Source: Chromobacterium phragmitis | GTDB lineage: Bacteria > Pseudomonadota > Gammaproteobacteria > Burkholderiales > Chromobacteriaceae | Length of the DNA stretch: 64,000 nt | NCBI RefSeq assembly: GCF_003325475.1 | Contig: NZ_CP029495.1 | Span: 3,844,001 to 3,908,000, forward strand | Direction of reading: 5' to 3' | In this document: positions 10,314 through 18,561 of the stretch, one piece after another | Position numbering within the stretch: position 1 is the first letter of the stretch | Layout: the number at the start of each line of letters is the position of its first letter | Notes under the pieces: model-generated | Told to the model about the DNA's origin: nothing | What the model saw: only the letters and a program-made list of their open reading frames with translations | Databases searched by the model: none | Made by a program: the position numbers and the translations under genes

Positions 10314-12518
10314 CTAATCCACTTCGCAGCGCAGATGTCCTTGCGCGACGCAGGCCTGCCTGGTGGCGTGAAATTGGGCGATCACCTGAGCGATCTGCTG
10401 GGCCGGCGCGCAACTGGACTGCACCGCTTGCTGCTCCAGCTCCAGGCAGCGCCGGGCCAAGCTGGCGAACCCCAGCGTCACCGCGCCTCCCTTCAAGCCG
10501 TGGGCCAGATGGAACAAACTTTCCCTGTCAGGCTGCTGCTGATTGGATTGCAGCTGACGGATAGACTCCTGATGGCCGGCGAAGTATTGCTCCACCAATT
10601 GGCGGTATTGCGCCTCCGACAGCAATTCGATGAAGTCCGATATGGTCCGCGCGTCAAGCGCGGGCTCTTCTCTGGCCTGAGGCGCGGCGCTGGCTTCCGG
10701 CGGGTACAACTTTTGCAGGACAGCCAGCAATTGGTCGCGGCCCAGGGGTTTTGTCAGGAAATCATCCAGCCCTTGGCTCAGCATTTGCTGGCGCGTTTCG
10801 GGAAAGGCGTCCGCCGTCAACGCGATGATGGGCATCTTGGGCGTCTGCGCTTCGGCGCGCAGCCGGCGCGCGGTTTCCGCGCCATCCATGCCGGGCATGT
10901 GCAAATCCATCAGCACCAGATCGAATGGTTGTCCGGCGGCCAGGCTCAATGCCTCGAGTCCATCGGAGGCCAGCGTGGGCTGTTGATTCAAACGCTCAAG
11001 CAGGGCTTGCAGATACTTGCGATTCACTGCGTTGTCGTCCACCACCAGGATGCGCAGCGGCCGGCCCAGCGCGGCGTGGTAGGCGGCGGGTTCGATCGTT
11101 TCCGGCGGCGCCTCGGGGGCGGGGATGACCCGCAGCGGCAAGGTCAGCTGAAAACAGCTGCCTTGTCCCGGCACGCTGTTGACCGAAATGCCGCCGCCCA
11201 TCAGCAGGGCCAGGCTTTGCGAGATTTCCAGCCCCAACCCGCTGCCTCCGAACTGGCGGGCGGTGGAACCGTCTCCCTGAGAGAAGCGCTTGAATAGTTT
11301 GGCGATGGTGGCTTGGTCCATGCCAATGCCGGTGTCTGTCACCACCAGCAAGAGCTGGGCGGTGCCGGGGAGCTCTCCCGGTGACGAAGAGGCGTGGATG
11401 GTGACGCCGCCATGTTCTGTGAATTTGACGGCGTTGCTCAGCAAGTTGAGCAAAATCTGCCGCAGCCGGGTGGGGTCCAGTTCCACCCACTCAGGGATCG
11501 CCGAGGCCATCTCCAGGCTCAGCATCAGTCCCTTTGCCTGAGCCTGGGCGCTCATCAGATTGGAAATCTGCCGCAGCAGGTAGGCCAGGTTGCAGGTGAC
11601 GGGGGCGAGCTCCAGCTTGCCGGACTCAAGCTTGCTGGCGTCCAGCACGTCGTTCAGCAACAGCAGCAAGTGACGCGCGGATTCCTCCGCTGTGCGAATG
11701 TAATTGGCCTGGCTGGCGCTGGGATGGCTGTCCGCCAGCAGCGCCAGCATGCCCAGCACGCCGTTTAGCGGGGTCCGGATTTCATGGCTCATATTGGCGA
11801 GAAAGGCGCTTTTGGCGAGACTGCCTGCTTCTGCCTGGCGACGAGCCTCCTCCAGGCTGCCGGTCAGGGTTTCCAGCGCCAGCCTGCGCTTGTCCAACTG
11901 GCGGAGCTGCCGGATAACCGTGAAGCCGAAGCCGAAGATCAGCACCCATTCGAAAGCCATCAGCCAGTTGCTGACGGCGATGTATTGCTGCATGGTGCGG
12001 TTGCGATTGTCCACCTGCTGGGCGCCTGCTTGGTTGGCCTGCAGCGACAAGTCGTGCAGGCCGCCGGCCAGCGAGGCCGCTATCCTCTCCAGCCTGCCCA
12101 ACCGCGCGGGGTCGTGGGCAGAGGCGTTGGCGCTGAAATAGGCGTCGCCCTGGCGAATGAAGGCATCCAGCCGACTTTGCATCGCCAGATACAGGGGTTG
12201 GTCCTGCAGCAGAGTGCGATATTCGCCGCCGCGGATGATGCCGATGCGGCTGACGAAAATGTCGTAGCGCTGCTGTAGCTGGTCCGGCGTGATTTGTTGA
12301 TGCTGGGCCTCGTGCAGCGCGCTTTGCAGATGCAGATTCTCCGCCTCCAGCTGGAAATAGGCCCAGATGATGTTGTCGTCCTGGTACAGCACGGCGCTGG
12401 TCAATACTTGCGACTGGCGATGCTGAATGTAGGCGACGCCGGCGAACACGCAAACCAGAGTGGCGCCAATGGCGACCAGCATGCGCCAAGAGGTGGATTG
12501 GCCTTTTGCCTGGGTCAT
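10314..12518 (-). CDS. Hybrid sensor histidine kinase (HisKA-HATPase-REC-Hpt)
   Basis: 734-aa inner-membrane phosphorelay kinase. TM1 is at about 12-31, a helical periplasmic sensor of about 150 aa follows, and TM2 is at about 184-203. HisKA has the phospho-acceptor His245 in NMSHEIRTPLNG. The HATPase domain has N, G1 (VTDTGIGM) and G2 (GGSGLGL) boxes. REC starts ILVVDDNAVN with the acceptor Asp in LMDLHMPGMDG. A C-terminal Hpt has HLAHGLKGG. The sensory part is not a family I can name. The ATG is 4 bp after the molybdopterin-fold gene, so that secreted protein may present the signal. No output domain: the partner is probably the REC-EAL protein encoded upstream. Confidence 0.93.
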   Translation of the reverse strand: MTQAKGQSTSWRMLVAIGATLVCVFAGVAYIQHRQSQVLTSAVLYQDDNIIWAYFQLEAENLHLQSALHEAQHQQITPDQLQQRYDIFVSRIGIIRGGEYRTLLQDQPLYLAMQSRLDAFIRQGDAYFSANASAHDPARLGRLERIAASLAGGLHDLSLQANQAGAQQVDNRNRTMQQYIAVSNWLMAFEWVLIFGFGFTVIRQLRQLDKRRLALETLTGSLEEARRQAEAGSLAKSAFLANMSHEIRTPLNGVLGMLALLADSHPSASQANYIRTAEESARHLLLLLNDVLDASKLESGKLELAPVTCNLAYLLRQISNLMSAQAQAKGLMLSLEMASAIPEWVELDPTRLRQILLNLLSNAVKFTEHGGVTIHASSSPGELPGTAQLLLVVTDTGIGMDQATIAKLFKRFSQGDGSTARQFGGSGLGLEISQSLALLMGGGISVNSVPGQGSCFQLTLPLRVIPAPEAPPETIEPAAYHAALGRPLRILVVDDNAVNRKYLQALLERLNQQPTLASDGLEALSLAAGQPFDLVLMDLHMPGMDGAETARRLRAEAQTPKMPIIALTADAFPETRQQMLSQGLDDFLTKPLGRDQLLAVLQKLYPPEASAAPQAREEPALDARTISDFIELLSEAQYRQLVEQYFAGHQESIRQLQSNQQQPDRESLFHLAHGLKGGAVTLGFASLARRCLELEQQAVQSSCAPAQQIAQVIAQFHATRQACVAQGHLRCEVD

Positions 12519-12522
12519 GGCC

Positions 12523-13032
12523 TCACTCCACCTGCAGCGATTTCAACTGCCAGGCCGAGCGACTATAGAACACTTCGGAGCGCAGCGCCGGCTGGCTGTC
12601 GTAGGGGTAAACGATGAACAGCGGTCCTTTGTCCCGCACGGACATCGGTTTGCCGTTGAGCAGCCAAGCCAGCACCACTTGGTAGCGAGCGGCATCCTCC
12701 AGCGGGATGTCGGTCTTGTAATCGTTGAGGGCAATGGCGCGCAGCGTGCGGCCTTTGGCGCCGACCAGCGTCAGCACATCCTGCAGGTAAGGGCCGGTGA
12801 AACGGCTGACTCCTGGCAGCCAGGGGGTGCGGGTGGCGATGGTGTGCTGGGGCAGCCGCGAGAGCATGGCCATGTCGAACGCCGCGTCGTTGCCTTGGTT
12901 CTTATTGCTGATCTGCCCGCTGATGGTCAGCACCACCTTGCCGGCTGGTTTTGCCAACAATGGGCTCTCGGCCTGGCTTGGGCAGGCGGCGAAGAGCAGC
13001 AACAGCGATAAGGCTCGGATGAGGGAGGGCAT
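12523..13032 (-). CDS. Secreted molybdopterin-binding-fold (SUOX-like) protein
   Basis: 169 aa with a Sec signal peptide (hydrophobic run then PSQA-ES, about residue 21). The mature part resembles the oxidoreductase molybdopterin-binding domain found as a stand-alone periplasmic protein: ISGQI near the start, LPQHTIATRTPWLPGV, FTGPYLQDVL, RAIALNDYKTDIP, and LFIVYPYD near the end. The Cys that ligates Mo in true sulfite oxidases is not evident in the mature chain, so it may be a sensor rather than an enzyme. Located between REC-EAL and the hybrid kinase in one minus-strand operon. Confidence 0.75.
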   Translation of the reverse strand: MPSLIRALSLLLLFAACPSQAESPLLAKPAGKVVLTISGQISNKNQGNDAAFDMAMLSRLPQHTIATRTPWLPGVSRFTGPYLQDVLTLVGAKGRTLRAIALNDYKTDIPLEDAARYQVVLAWLLNGKPMSVRDKGPLFIVYPYDSQPALRSEVFYSRSAWQLKSLQVE

Positions 13033-13056
13033 GGCGGATTCCTGTGCTTGGCATCG

Positions 13057-14268
13057 TCAACGGCTATCGGAAAGGTCGGCGGGGGCTGGCTGGCGGAAAG
13101 CGCCGCGGTGCTTCAACAGCCAACGACGGAAACTCTCGGCGTCTATCGGTGGCGAAATGAAAGAGCCCTGGGCGATTTCCACGCCCAGCTCTTGGCACAG
13201 CCTCCATTCCGAATCGGTGGCCACGCCTTCGGCGACGACATCCAGGGCAAGCTGGCGGCCCAGTTCGGCGCTGGCGCGGACAATGGAGAGATTGGTGGGG
13301 TTGCGGGCGGCATCGATGACGAAACCCTTGTCTATTTTCAACTCGGTAAAGGGAATGCGCGAAAGCCGATCCATGCTGGCGAAGCCTGTGCCGAAATCGT
13401 CTATCGCCAGCCTGGAGCCTTTCAGCCGCAAGCGGGTCAGCAGCTCCAGCGCTCGGGTGGGATTGGCCATCAGGCCCGTTTCCGTTACTTCCACGGTCAG
13501 GCGGCTGAACGGGAAGCCGCTGTTGTTGAGAATGCGTTCGAATTGGGAAACCAGGGCGATGTCATTCAGCGACTCGACAGAGAGATTGATCGACATGAAA
13601 AGCGGCTTTTCGCTGGGAAGCCGGTCCATGGTGGCAGCCGCCTGGCGCAACAGCTGCAAGGTCAACTCGGTGATCAGGCTGGACTGCTCCGCCAACTGGA
13701 TGAATTGTTGCGGGCCGATCAAACCCAGCCTGGGGTGTTGCCAGCGAGCCAGAATCTCCACGGATCGGATTTCGCCGCTGTCCACTGCGACCTGAGGTTG
13801 GAAGAAGGGGCGGATTTCTCCCTTGTCTAGCCCGGAGCGCAGTTCGTCTTCGCTGGGCAGGGACATGGCGCTCGGCAGTTGCTGCGCCTCGGGCGGAGGC
13901 TGGTCGATCAGGCGTTGCAGCATCAGATGGTTGATGGGCTTGGGCAGCACGCCTGCCAGCCACAGGTCGTACATGCGGGCAAGCTCAGCCACTGATTCCA
14001 GCACCCGTTCGTCGAAGCCGCTCGAGATCAGCAGCTTGCCGCGGAATGCGCGCTCGCCCAGATGGCGGACAAACTCGATGCCGTCCATGCGCGGCATGTC
14101 GAGGTCGCAGAAGATCACATCGAATAGCCGGTCGCCGGCATCCAGTTGAATCAGCGCGTCCAGCCCATCGCAGGCGACCACCACGCCCTCATAGCCAAGT
14201 CGTTGCAACACCATCACGAGAAACTGCTGCGATACGGCATCGTCGTCTACGACCAGTATCTGGTGCAT
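13057..14268 (-). CDS. Response regulator with EAL (c-di-GMP phosphodiesterase) output
   Basis: N-terminal REC (ILVVDDDAVSQ; acceptor Asp in CDLDMPRMDG) joined to a C-terminal EAL domain. 403 aa from the ATG at 14268, preceded by GGGAGAAG; an in-frame ATG at 14313 would add 15 residues. EAL motifs: PFFQPQVAV, VEILARW (catalytic E), MSINLS (N), VEVTETGL, AIDDFGTGFAS (DD), LKIDKGF (K), VVAEGVAT and AQGSFISPP. Most metal and catalytic residues are present, so it may be active. It leads the operon with the molybdopterin-fold protein and kinase, and is the natural receiver of that kinase. Confidence 0.9.
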   Translation of the reverse strand: MHQILVVDDDAVSQQFLVMVLQRLGYEGVVVACDGLDALIQLDAGDRLFDVIFCDLDMPRMDGIEFVRHLGERAFRGKLLISSGFDERVLESVAELARMYDLWLAGVLPKPINHLMLQRLIDQPPPEAQQLPSAMSLPSEDELRSGLDKGEIRPFFQPQVAVDSGEIRSVEILARWQHPRLGLIGPQQFIQLAEQSSLITELTLQLLRQAAATMDRLPSEKPLFMSINLSVESLNDIALVSQFERILNNSGFPFSRLTVEVTETGLMANPTRALELLTRLRLKGSRLAIDDFGTGFASMDRLSRIPFTELKIDKGFVIDAARNPTNLSIVRASAELGRQLALDVVAEGVATDSEWRLCQELGVEIAQGSFISPPIDAESFRRWLLKHRGAFRQPAPADLSDSR

Positions 14269-14359
14269 CGCTTCTCCCATGGCGGCGCGCGCCATACGGT
14301 GTGGATGCTGCAATTATAGTGTCGGCCTGTTTGGCGGGGGCGCGGGACTGGGCTGGCGA

Positions 14360-14680
14360 TCAGTTGGCCTGGCCGATTTCCAGCAGGTTGATCTTGCCGT
14401 TGGCGTCCAGGTGGAACTTGAAGTAGGTGTTGAAGTCGCCCCAGCGGTCGCTATGGAAGCCTCCATAAATGTCCAGTCCCTGATTTTCCACCCGGTCTAT
14501 GCTGGTGAAGCGCTCGTGGCCTATCGCATGCTCGCTGAATTTGAGGAAGTTGGCGGGCAAGCCGTCGTCGGTCATGGTCGCTTCCGGATGGAACTGAGCC
14601 ATCCAGGCGTCGTGGTCGCCATCCTGAAGCGCCTCAATCGCCAGCCTCACCGCCGGCTGGGTGAGCATTTCCAGATTCAT
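14360..14680 (-). CDS. SnoaL/NTF2-like protein
   Basis: 106 aa from ATG 14680 with an AAGGAG ribosome site; longer readings have no start context. Cone-shaped alpha+beta NTF2-like pattern: helical start MLTQPAVRLAIEALQ, then WMAQFHPEATMTDDG, and C-terminal strands FNTYFKFHLDANGKI. Such proteins are small isomerases, dehydratases or ligand binders; substrate unknown. Monocistronic, divergent from the flavoprotein gene at 15022. Confidence 0.7.
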   Translation of the reverse strand: MNLEMLTQPAVRLAIEALQDGDHDAWMAQFHPEATMTDDGLPANFLKFSEHAIGHERFTSIDRVENQGLDIYGGFHSDRWGDFNTYFKFHLDANGKINLLEIGQAN

Positions 14681-15021
14681 GAAATTTCTCCTTGGCGCGA
14701 AAGCTTCCCGCCGGTTGGCGCCGGATGACGGGCCAAGACTGCTCGGCGATGTCTTTCCGGCTTTGCGGCTGGCGGCGACGGGAACGGTCCCGGTGACGTT
14801 GCATGGCATGCGGCCAGGCCTGGCGCGCAGGCTGATGTCCATTGCCCTGCTGGCGGAGGGCGGGCGCGGAGAGCAGCCATGCCTGTGGCGGGAACCACAG
14901 TACGCTATAGCCAAAGCGAGGGGCGATTGCAAAGAGGAGTTTGACCCTGATCGTGCCGGGAGCGCGGTTTGCCGCTACAATGTCGGCCTTGTTGAATAGA
15001 CACCAACCGTACTGGATTTTT
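14681..15021. other. Divergent intergenic region
   Basis: 341 bp between the minus-strand SnoaL-like gene and the plus-strand flavoprotein, so it must hold promoters for both. A TACAAT at 14976-14981 could be a plus-strand -10, but I see no good -35 at 16-18 bp. No convincing ORF, repeat or RNA structure. Confidence 0.4.
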
Positions 15022-16623
15022 ATGTTGCGCATTTCCGAACTGAAGTTGCCCTTGGACCATACGCCGGAGGAGCTGGCGTCCGCCATTTCCGATTTTTTGA
15101 AAGTGCCAGCGGCCGACGTTCGAAGCTTTACTGTGTTCAAACGCAGCTACGACGCGCGCAAGGGCGTGATGAGCCTGGTTTACATCATCGATGTCGATGT
15201 GGCCAATGAAGACAAGCTGTTCGCCCGCTTCAAGGGCGATCGCCGGGTAGCGTCCACTCCGGATACCAACTACTACTATGTCGCCCAGGCGCCGGAAAAT
15301 CTCAAATCCCGGCCCGTTGTCGTCGGCTTCGGCCCCTGCGGCATTTTCGCCGCGCTGATCCTGGCCCAGATGGGCTTCAAGCCCATCGTGCTGGAGCGCG
15401 GCAAGGAAGTGCGCCAGCGCACCAAGGACACCTGGGGCCTGTGGCGCAAGAGCGAGCTCAATACCGAGTCCAATGTGCAATACGGCGAGGGCGGCGCCGG
15501 CACCTTCTCCGACGGCAAACTGTACAGCCAGATCAAGGACCCGCGCCATTTGGGCCGCAAGGTGCTGACCGAGTTCGTCAAGGCCGGCGCGCCGGAGGAA
15601 ATCCTTTACCTGGCCCGTCCGCACATCGGCACTTTCCGCCTGGTTTCCATGGTGGAGAACATGCGCGCCGAAATCATCGAGCTGGGCGGCGAAATCCGTT
15701 TCGAGCAGCGCGTGGACGACCTGATCCTGGACGGCGATCGCGTGCGCGGCGTCAAGCTGGCGGATGGCGGCGAAGTGCTGAGCGACCACGTGGTGCTGGC
15801 GCTCGGCCACAGCGCGCGCGACACCTTCCAGATGCTGGAGAGGCGCGGCGTCTACATGGAAGCCAAACCGTTTTCGGTAGGCGTCCGCATCGAGCATCCG
15901 CAATCGCTGATCGACCAGGCGCGCTGGGGCAAGTACGCCGGCCATCCGCTATTGGGCGCGGCGGACTACAAGCTGGTGCACCACGCCGGCAACGGCCGCG
16001 CGGTGTACAGCTTCTGCATGTGCCCGGGCGGCACCGTGGTGGCGGCCACTTCGGAAGAGAAGCGCGTGGTCACCAACGGCATGAGCCAGTATTCGCGTAA
16101 TGAGCGCAACGCCAACTCCGGCTTCGTGGTCAGCATCTCGCCGGAAGTCGACTATCCGGGCGGCCCGCTGGCCGGCCTGGACTTCCAGCGAGAGCTGGAA
16201 AGCAAGGCGTATGAATTGGGCGGCGGCGGTTACTTCGCCCCGGCCCAGTTGCTGGGCGATTTCATGGCCGGCAAGGCGTCCACCCAGCTGGGCAGCGTGG
16301 AACCGTCTTACAAGCCGGGCGTGACCATGACCGATCTCGCGCGCATCCTGCCGGATTTCTGCGTGGAGGCGATGCGCGAGGCGATACCGCACTTCGCCCG
16401 CCAGATCCGCGGCTACGATCTGCACGACGCGGTGCTGACCGGCCTGGAAACCCGCACCAGTTCGCCGCTGCGCATCACCCGCGGCGACGATGGCCAGAGC
16501 CTGAACATCAAGGGCCTGTTCCCGGCGGGTGAGGGCGCGGGCTACGCCGGCGGCATTCTGTCGGCGGGTGTGGACGGCATCAAGGTGGCGGAGGCGGTGG
16601 CCAAGGCGATGTTGGCAGGCTAA
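15022..16623 (+). CDS. FAD-dependent dehydrogenase, COG2509 family
   Basis: 533 aa from ATG 15022 (MLRISELKLP, the usual family start). An N-terminal about 90-residue domain precedes a Rossmann FAD site VVGFGPCGIFAAL with the ribose Glu in VLERG. Then come YGEGGAGTFSDGKL, typical of this family, and a C-terminal FAD loop LFPAGEGAGYAGGI. The family is widespread and its reaction is not established; it is usually called an NAD(P)/FAD-dependent oxidoreductase. It ends in a strong terminator and is probably a single-gene unit. Confidence 0.88.
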   Translation: MLRISELKLPLDHTPEELASAISDFLKVPAADVRSFTVFKRSYDARKGVMSLVYIIDVDVANEDKLFARFKGDRRVASTPDTNYYYVAQAPENLKSRPVVVGFGPCGIFAALILAQMGFKPIVLERGKEVRQRTKDTWGLWRKSELNTESNVQYGEGGAGTFSDGKLYSQIKDPRHLGRKVLTEFVKAGAPEEILYLARPHIGTFRLVSMVENMRAEIIELGGEIRFEQRVDDLILDGDRVRGVKLADGGEVLSDHVVLALGHSARDTFQMLERRGVYMEAKPFSVGVRIEHPQSLIDQARWGKYAGHPLLGAADYKLVHHAGNGRAVYSFCMCPGGTVVAATSEEKRVVTNGMSQYSRNERNANSGFVVSISPEVDYPGGPLAGLDFQRELESKAYELGGGGYFAPAQLLGDFMAGKASTQLGSVEPSYKPGVTMTDLARILPDFCVEAMREAIPHFARQIRGYDLHDAVLTGLETRTSSPLRITRGDDGQSLNIKGLFPAGEGAGYAGGILSAGVDGIKVAEAVAKAMLAG

Positions 16624-16688
16624 AGCCTCCGGCCCGCGCGGTTTTCATCGAGAACGCCGCGCAATCTTCATCCTCGCGTCAAACGATT

Positions 16689-16718
16689 GGCATCTTGCTT
16701 GGGCAAGATGCCTTTTTT
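16689..16718 (+). terminator. Rho-independent terminator
   Basis: Perfect 10-bp stem GGCATCTTGC / GCAAGATGCC with loop TTGG followed by six T. It ends the COG2509 flavoprotein transcript 17 bp before the phoD start. Confidence 0.92.
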
Positions 16719-16734
16719 CGTTTGGGAGAGGCGA

Positions 16735-18297
16735 ATGGACCGCAGGAATTTTCTCAAGGCAGCCGTAGCCGGCGGCGGAGCGCTGTTGGGCGGCGGGGGC
16801 ATTGCCGGCCCGTCCTTGATCGTGCCGGACCGTCAGAGGCCGCAAGTGGCATCCGGCATCCAGATCGGCGATGTGGGCGCTGACAAGGCGATTATCTGGG
16901 CGCGCGCCGACCGCACGGCGCGCATGCTGGTGGAGTGGGATGTCAGCGAGCGCTTCGCCGATCCTCGCAAGCTGCGCGGGCCGTGGGCCACCGAGGCCAC
17001 CGATTTCACCACCCGCATCGATCTGAGCGGCTTGCCGGCCGGCGAGCAGCTGTTCGTCCGCGTGCGCTACGAGGACGCCGCTTCGCCGCGGGCGCTGTCC
17101 GAGTCGCTGCTGGGCCGTTTCCGCACGGCACCGCGGCAGCCGCGCGACTTGCGCTTCGTCTGGTCCGGCGACACCGCCGGCCAGGGCTTCGGCATCAATC
17201 CGGATTGGGGCGGCATGCGCATCTATGAAACCATGCGCCGGCAGCAGCCGGATTTCTTCGTCCACTGCGGCGACACCATCTACGCCGACGGTCCGATGGC
17301 CGCCGAAATGACGGTGGAAGAAGGGAAAATATGGCGCAACCTGATCACGCCGGAAGTGAGCAAGGTGGCGGAGACGCTGGACGAATACCGCGGCCGCTAT
17401 CGCTACAACCTGCTGGATGACAATGTGCGGCGGTTCGCCGCCGAAGTGCCGCAGATCTGGCAATGGGACGACCACGAGGTGGTCAATAACTGGTCGGGCA
17501 GCAAGAATCTGGCCGACGACGCCCGCTACCTTGAGAAGAGCATAGGCGTGCTGCAGGCCCGCGCGACGCGCGCTTTCATGGAGTACGCGCCGCTGCGCCA
17601 TTACGGCGATCGCGACAGCGAGCGGGTATACCGCCGGCTGCCGCAGGGGCCGCTGCTGGACGTGTTCGTGGTGGACATGCGCAGTTATCGCGACCCCAAC
17701 GGCGCCAATTTGCAAGCGGAGGGCGAGCCGGGCGGCAGCTTCATGGGGCGGGAGCAGCTGCAATGGCTGCTGGAGGGGCTGAAGTCGTCGCGCGCGGTGT
17801 GGAAGGCGGTGATGGCGGACATGCCGCTGGCGCTGCTGGTGGGAGACGGCAAGAACGCCGACGGCGGCCCGCGTTGGGAGGCGATGGCCAACGGCGATCC
17901 CGGGCAGCCGCGCGGGCGCGAGCTGGAGCTGGCTTGGCTGTTGCGGGAGATCAAGCGCCAGGGCATCCGCAACGTGGTCTGGTTCACCGCCGATGTCCAT
18001 TACACCGCGGCTCACCATTATCACCCGGAACGGGCGGCGTTCGCCGATTTCAATCCGTTCTGGGAGTTTGTGTCCGGCCCGCTCAATGCGGGAACGTTCG
18101 GGCCGAATGCGCTGGATATGACCTTCGGCCCCAGAGTCGTGTATCAGAAAGCGCCGCCTGCGCAGAATGTCTCGCCGCTGGCGGGGCTGCAGTTTTTCGG
18201 CCAGGTGGATATTGATGCGCGCACGCGAGAAATGGTGGTCCGATTGAAGGATGCGGCTGGTGGAATCTTGTTTGTCCAGGCGCTGAGGCCTGATTGA
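16735..18297 (+). CDS. phoD: Alkaline phosphatase D (PhoD), Tat-exported
   Basis: 520 aa from ATG 16735; the earlier in-frame start lies in the terminator. The twin-arginine signal MDRRNFLKAA with a following hydrophobic stretch sends the folded metalloenzyme across the inner membrane. PhoD motifs: WSGDTAGQG, HCGDTIYADGPM, WQWDDHEVVNNW and the C-terminal metal-ligand FTADVHYTAAH. Expected to be a Ca/Fe-dependent phosphomonoesterase or phosphodiesterase that scavenges phosphate. I saw no clear Pho box upstream. Confidence 0.92.
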   Translation: MDRRNFLKAAVAGGGALLGGGGIAGPSLIVPDRQRPQVASGIQIGDVGADKAIIWARADRTARMLVEWDVSERFADPRKLRGPWATEATDFTTRIDLSGLPAGEQLFVRVRYEDAASPRALSESLLGRFRTAPRQPRDLRFVWSGDTAGQGFGINPDWGGMRIYETMRRQQPDFFVHCGDTIYADGPMAAEMTVEEGKIWRNLITPEVSKVAETLDEYRGRYRYNLLDDNVRRFAAEVPQIWQWDDHEVVNNWSGSKNLADDARYLEKSIGVLQARATRAFMEYAPLRHYGDRDSERVYRRLPQGPLLDVFVVDMRSYRDPNGANLQAEGEPGGSFMGREQLQWLLEGLKSSRAVWKAVMADMPLALLVGDGKNADGGPRWEAMANGDPGQPRGRELELAWLLREIKRQGIRNVVWFTADVHYTAAHHYHPERAAFADFNPFWEFVSGPLNAGTFGPNALDMTFGPRVVYQKAPPAQNVSPLAGLQFFGQVDIDARTREMVVRLKDAAGGILFVQALRPD

Positions 18298-18491
18298 AAT
18301 CGATGTGATTCGGGCATTTATTTCTCATGACGACAATGCGTGATTTGGTGATTTTATATTTCAATAGGGTATTCTGCGTATTTACAAAATTATTGTTAAC
18401 AGTTATTGCAATTAATGAATGAGCGGGAGTAGGATTTTTGAACCGCATGGCGTGATCCGTTCGGTTAATCAACAAGATAGGGTATGGAAGC

Positions 18492-18508
18492 ATATTGCAT
18501 CGCAATAT
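18492..18508. promoter_or_regulatory. Inverted repeat upstream of the aerolysin-like gene
   Basis: ATATTGC-ATC-GCAATAT, perfect 7-bp arms, lies 54 bp before the toxin start in an AT-rich 264-bp intergenic region (18298-18561) that otherwise shows no gene. A dimeric repressor or activator site is possible; no known regulator consensus was matched. Confidence 0.35.
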
Positions 18509-18561
18509 ATTTCATTGCGCCTTTAAAGGTATCGGCTTGATTTTCATGGAAGGGTAAGATT

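Noticed and set aside
14941..14981. TTGACC (14941) and TACAAT (14976) as a sigma-70 promoter pair
   Set aside because: Spacing of 29 bp is too long for a working -35/-10 pair.
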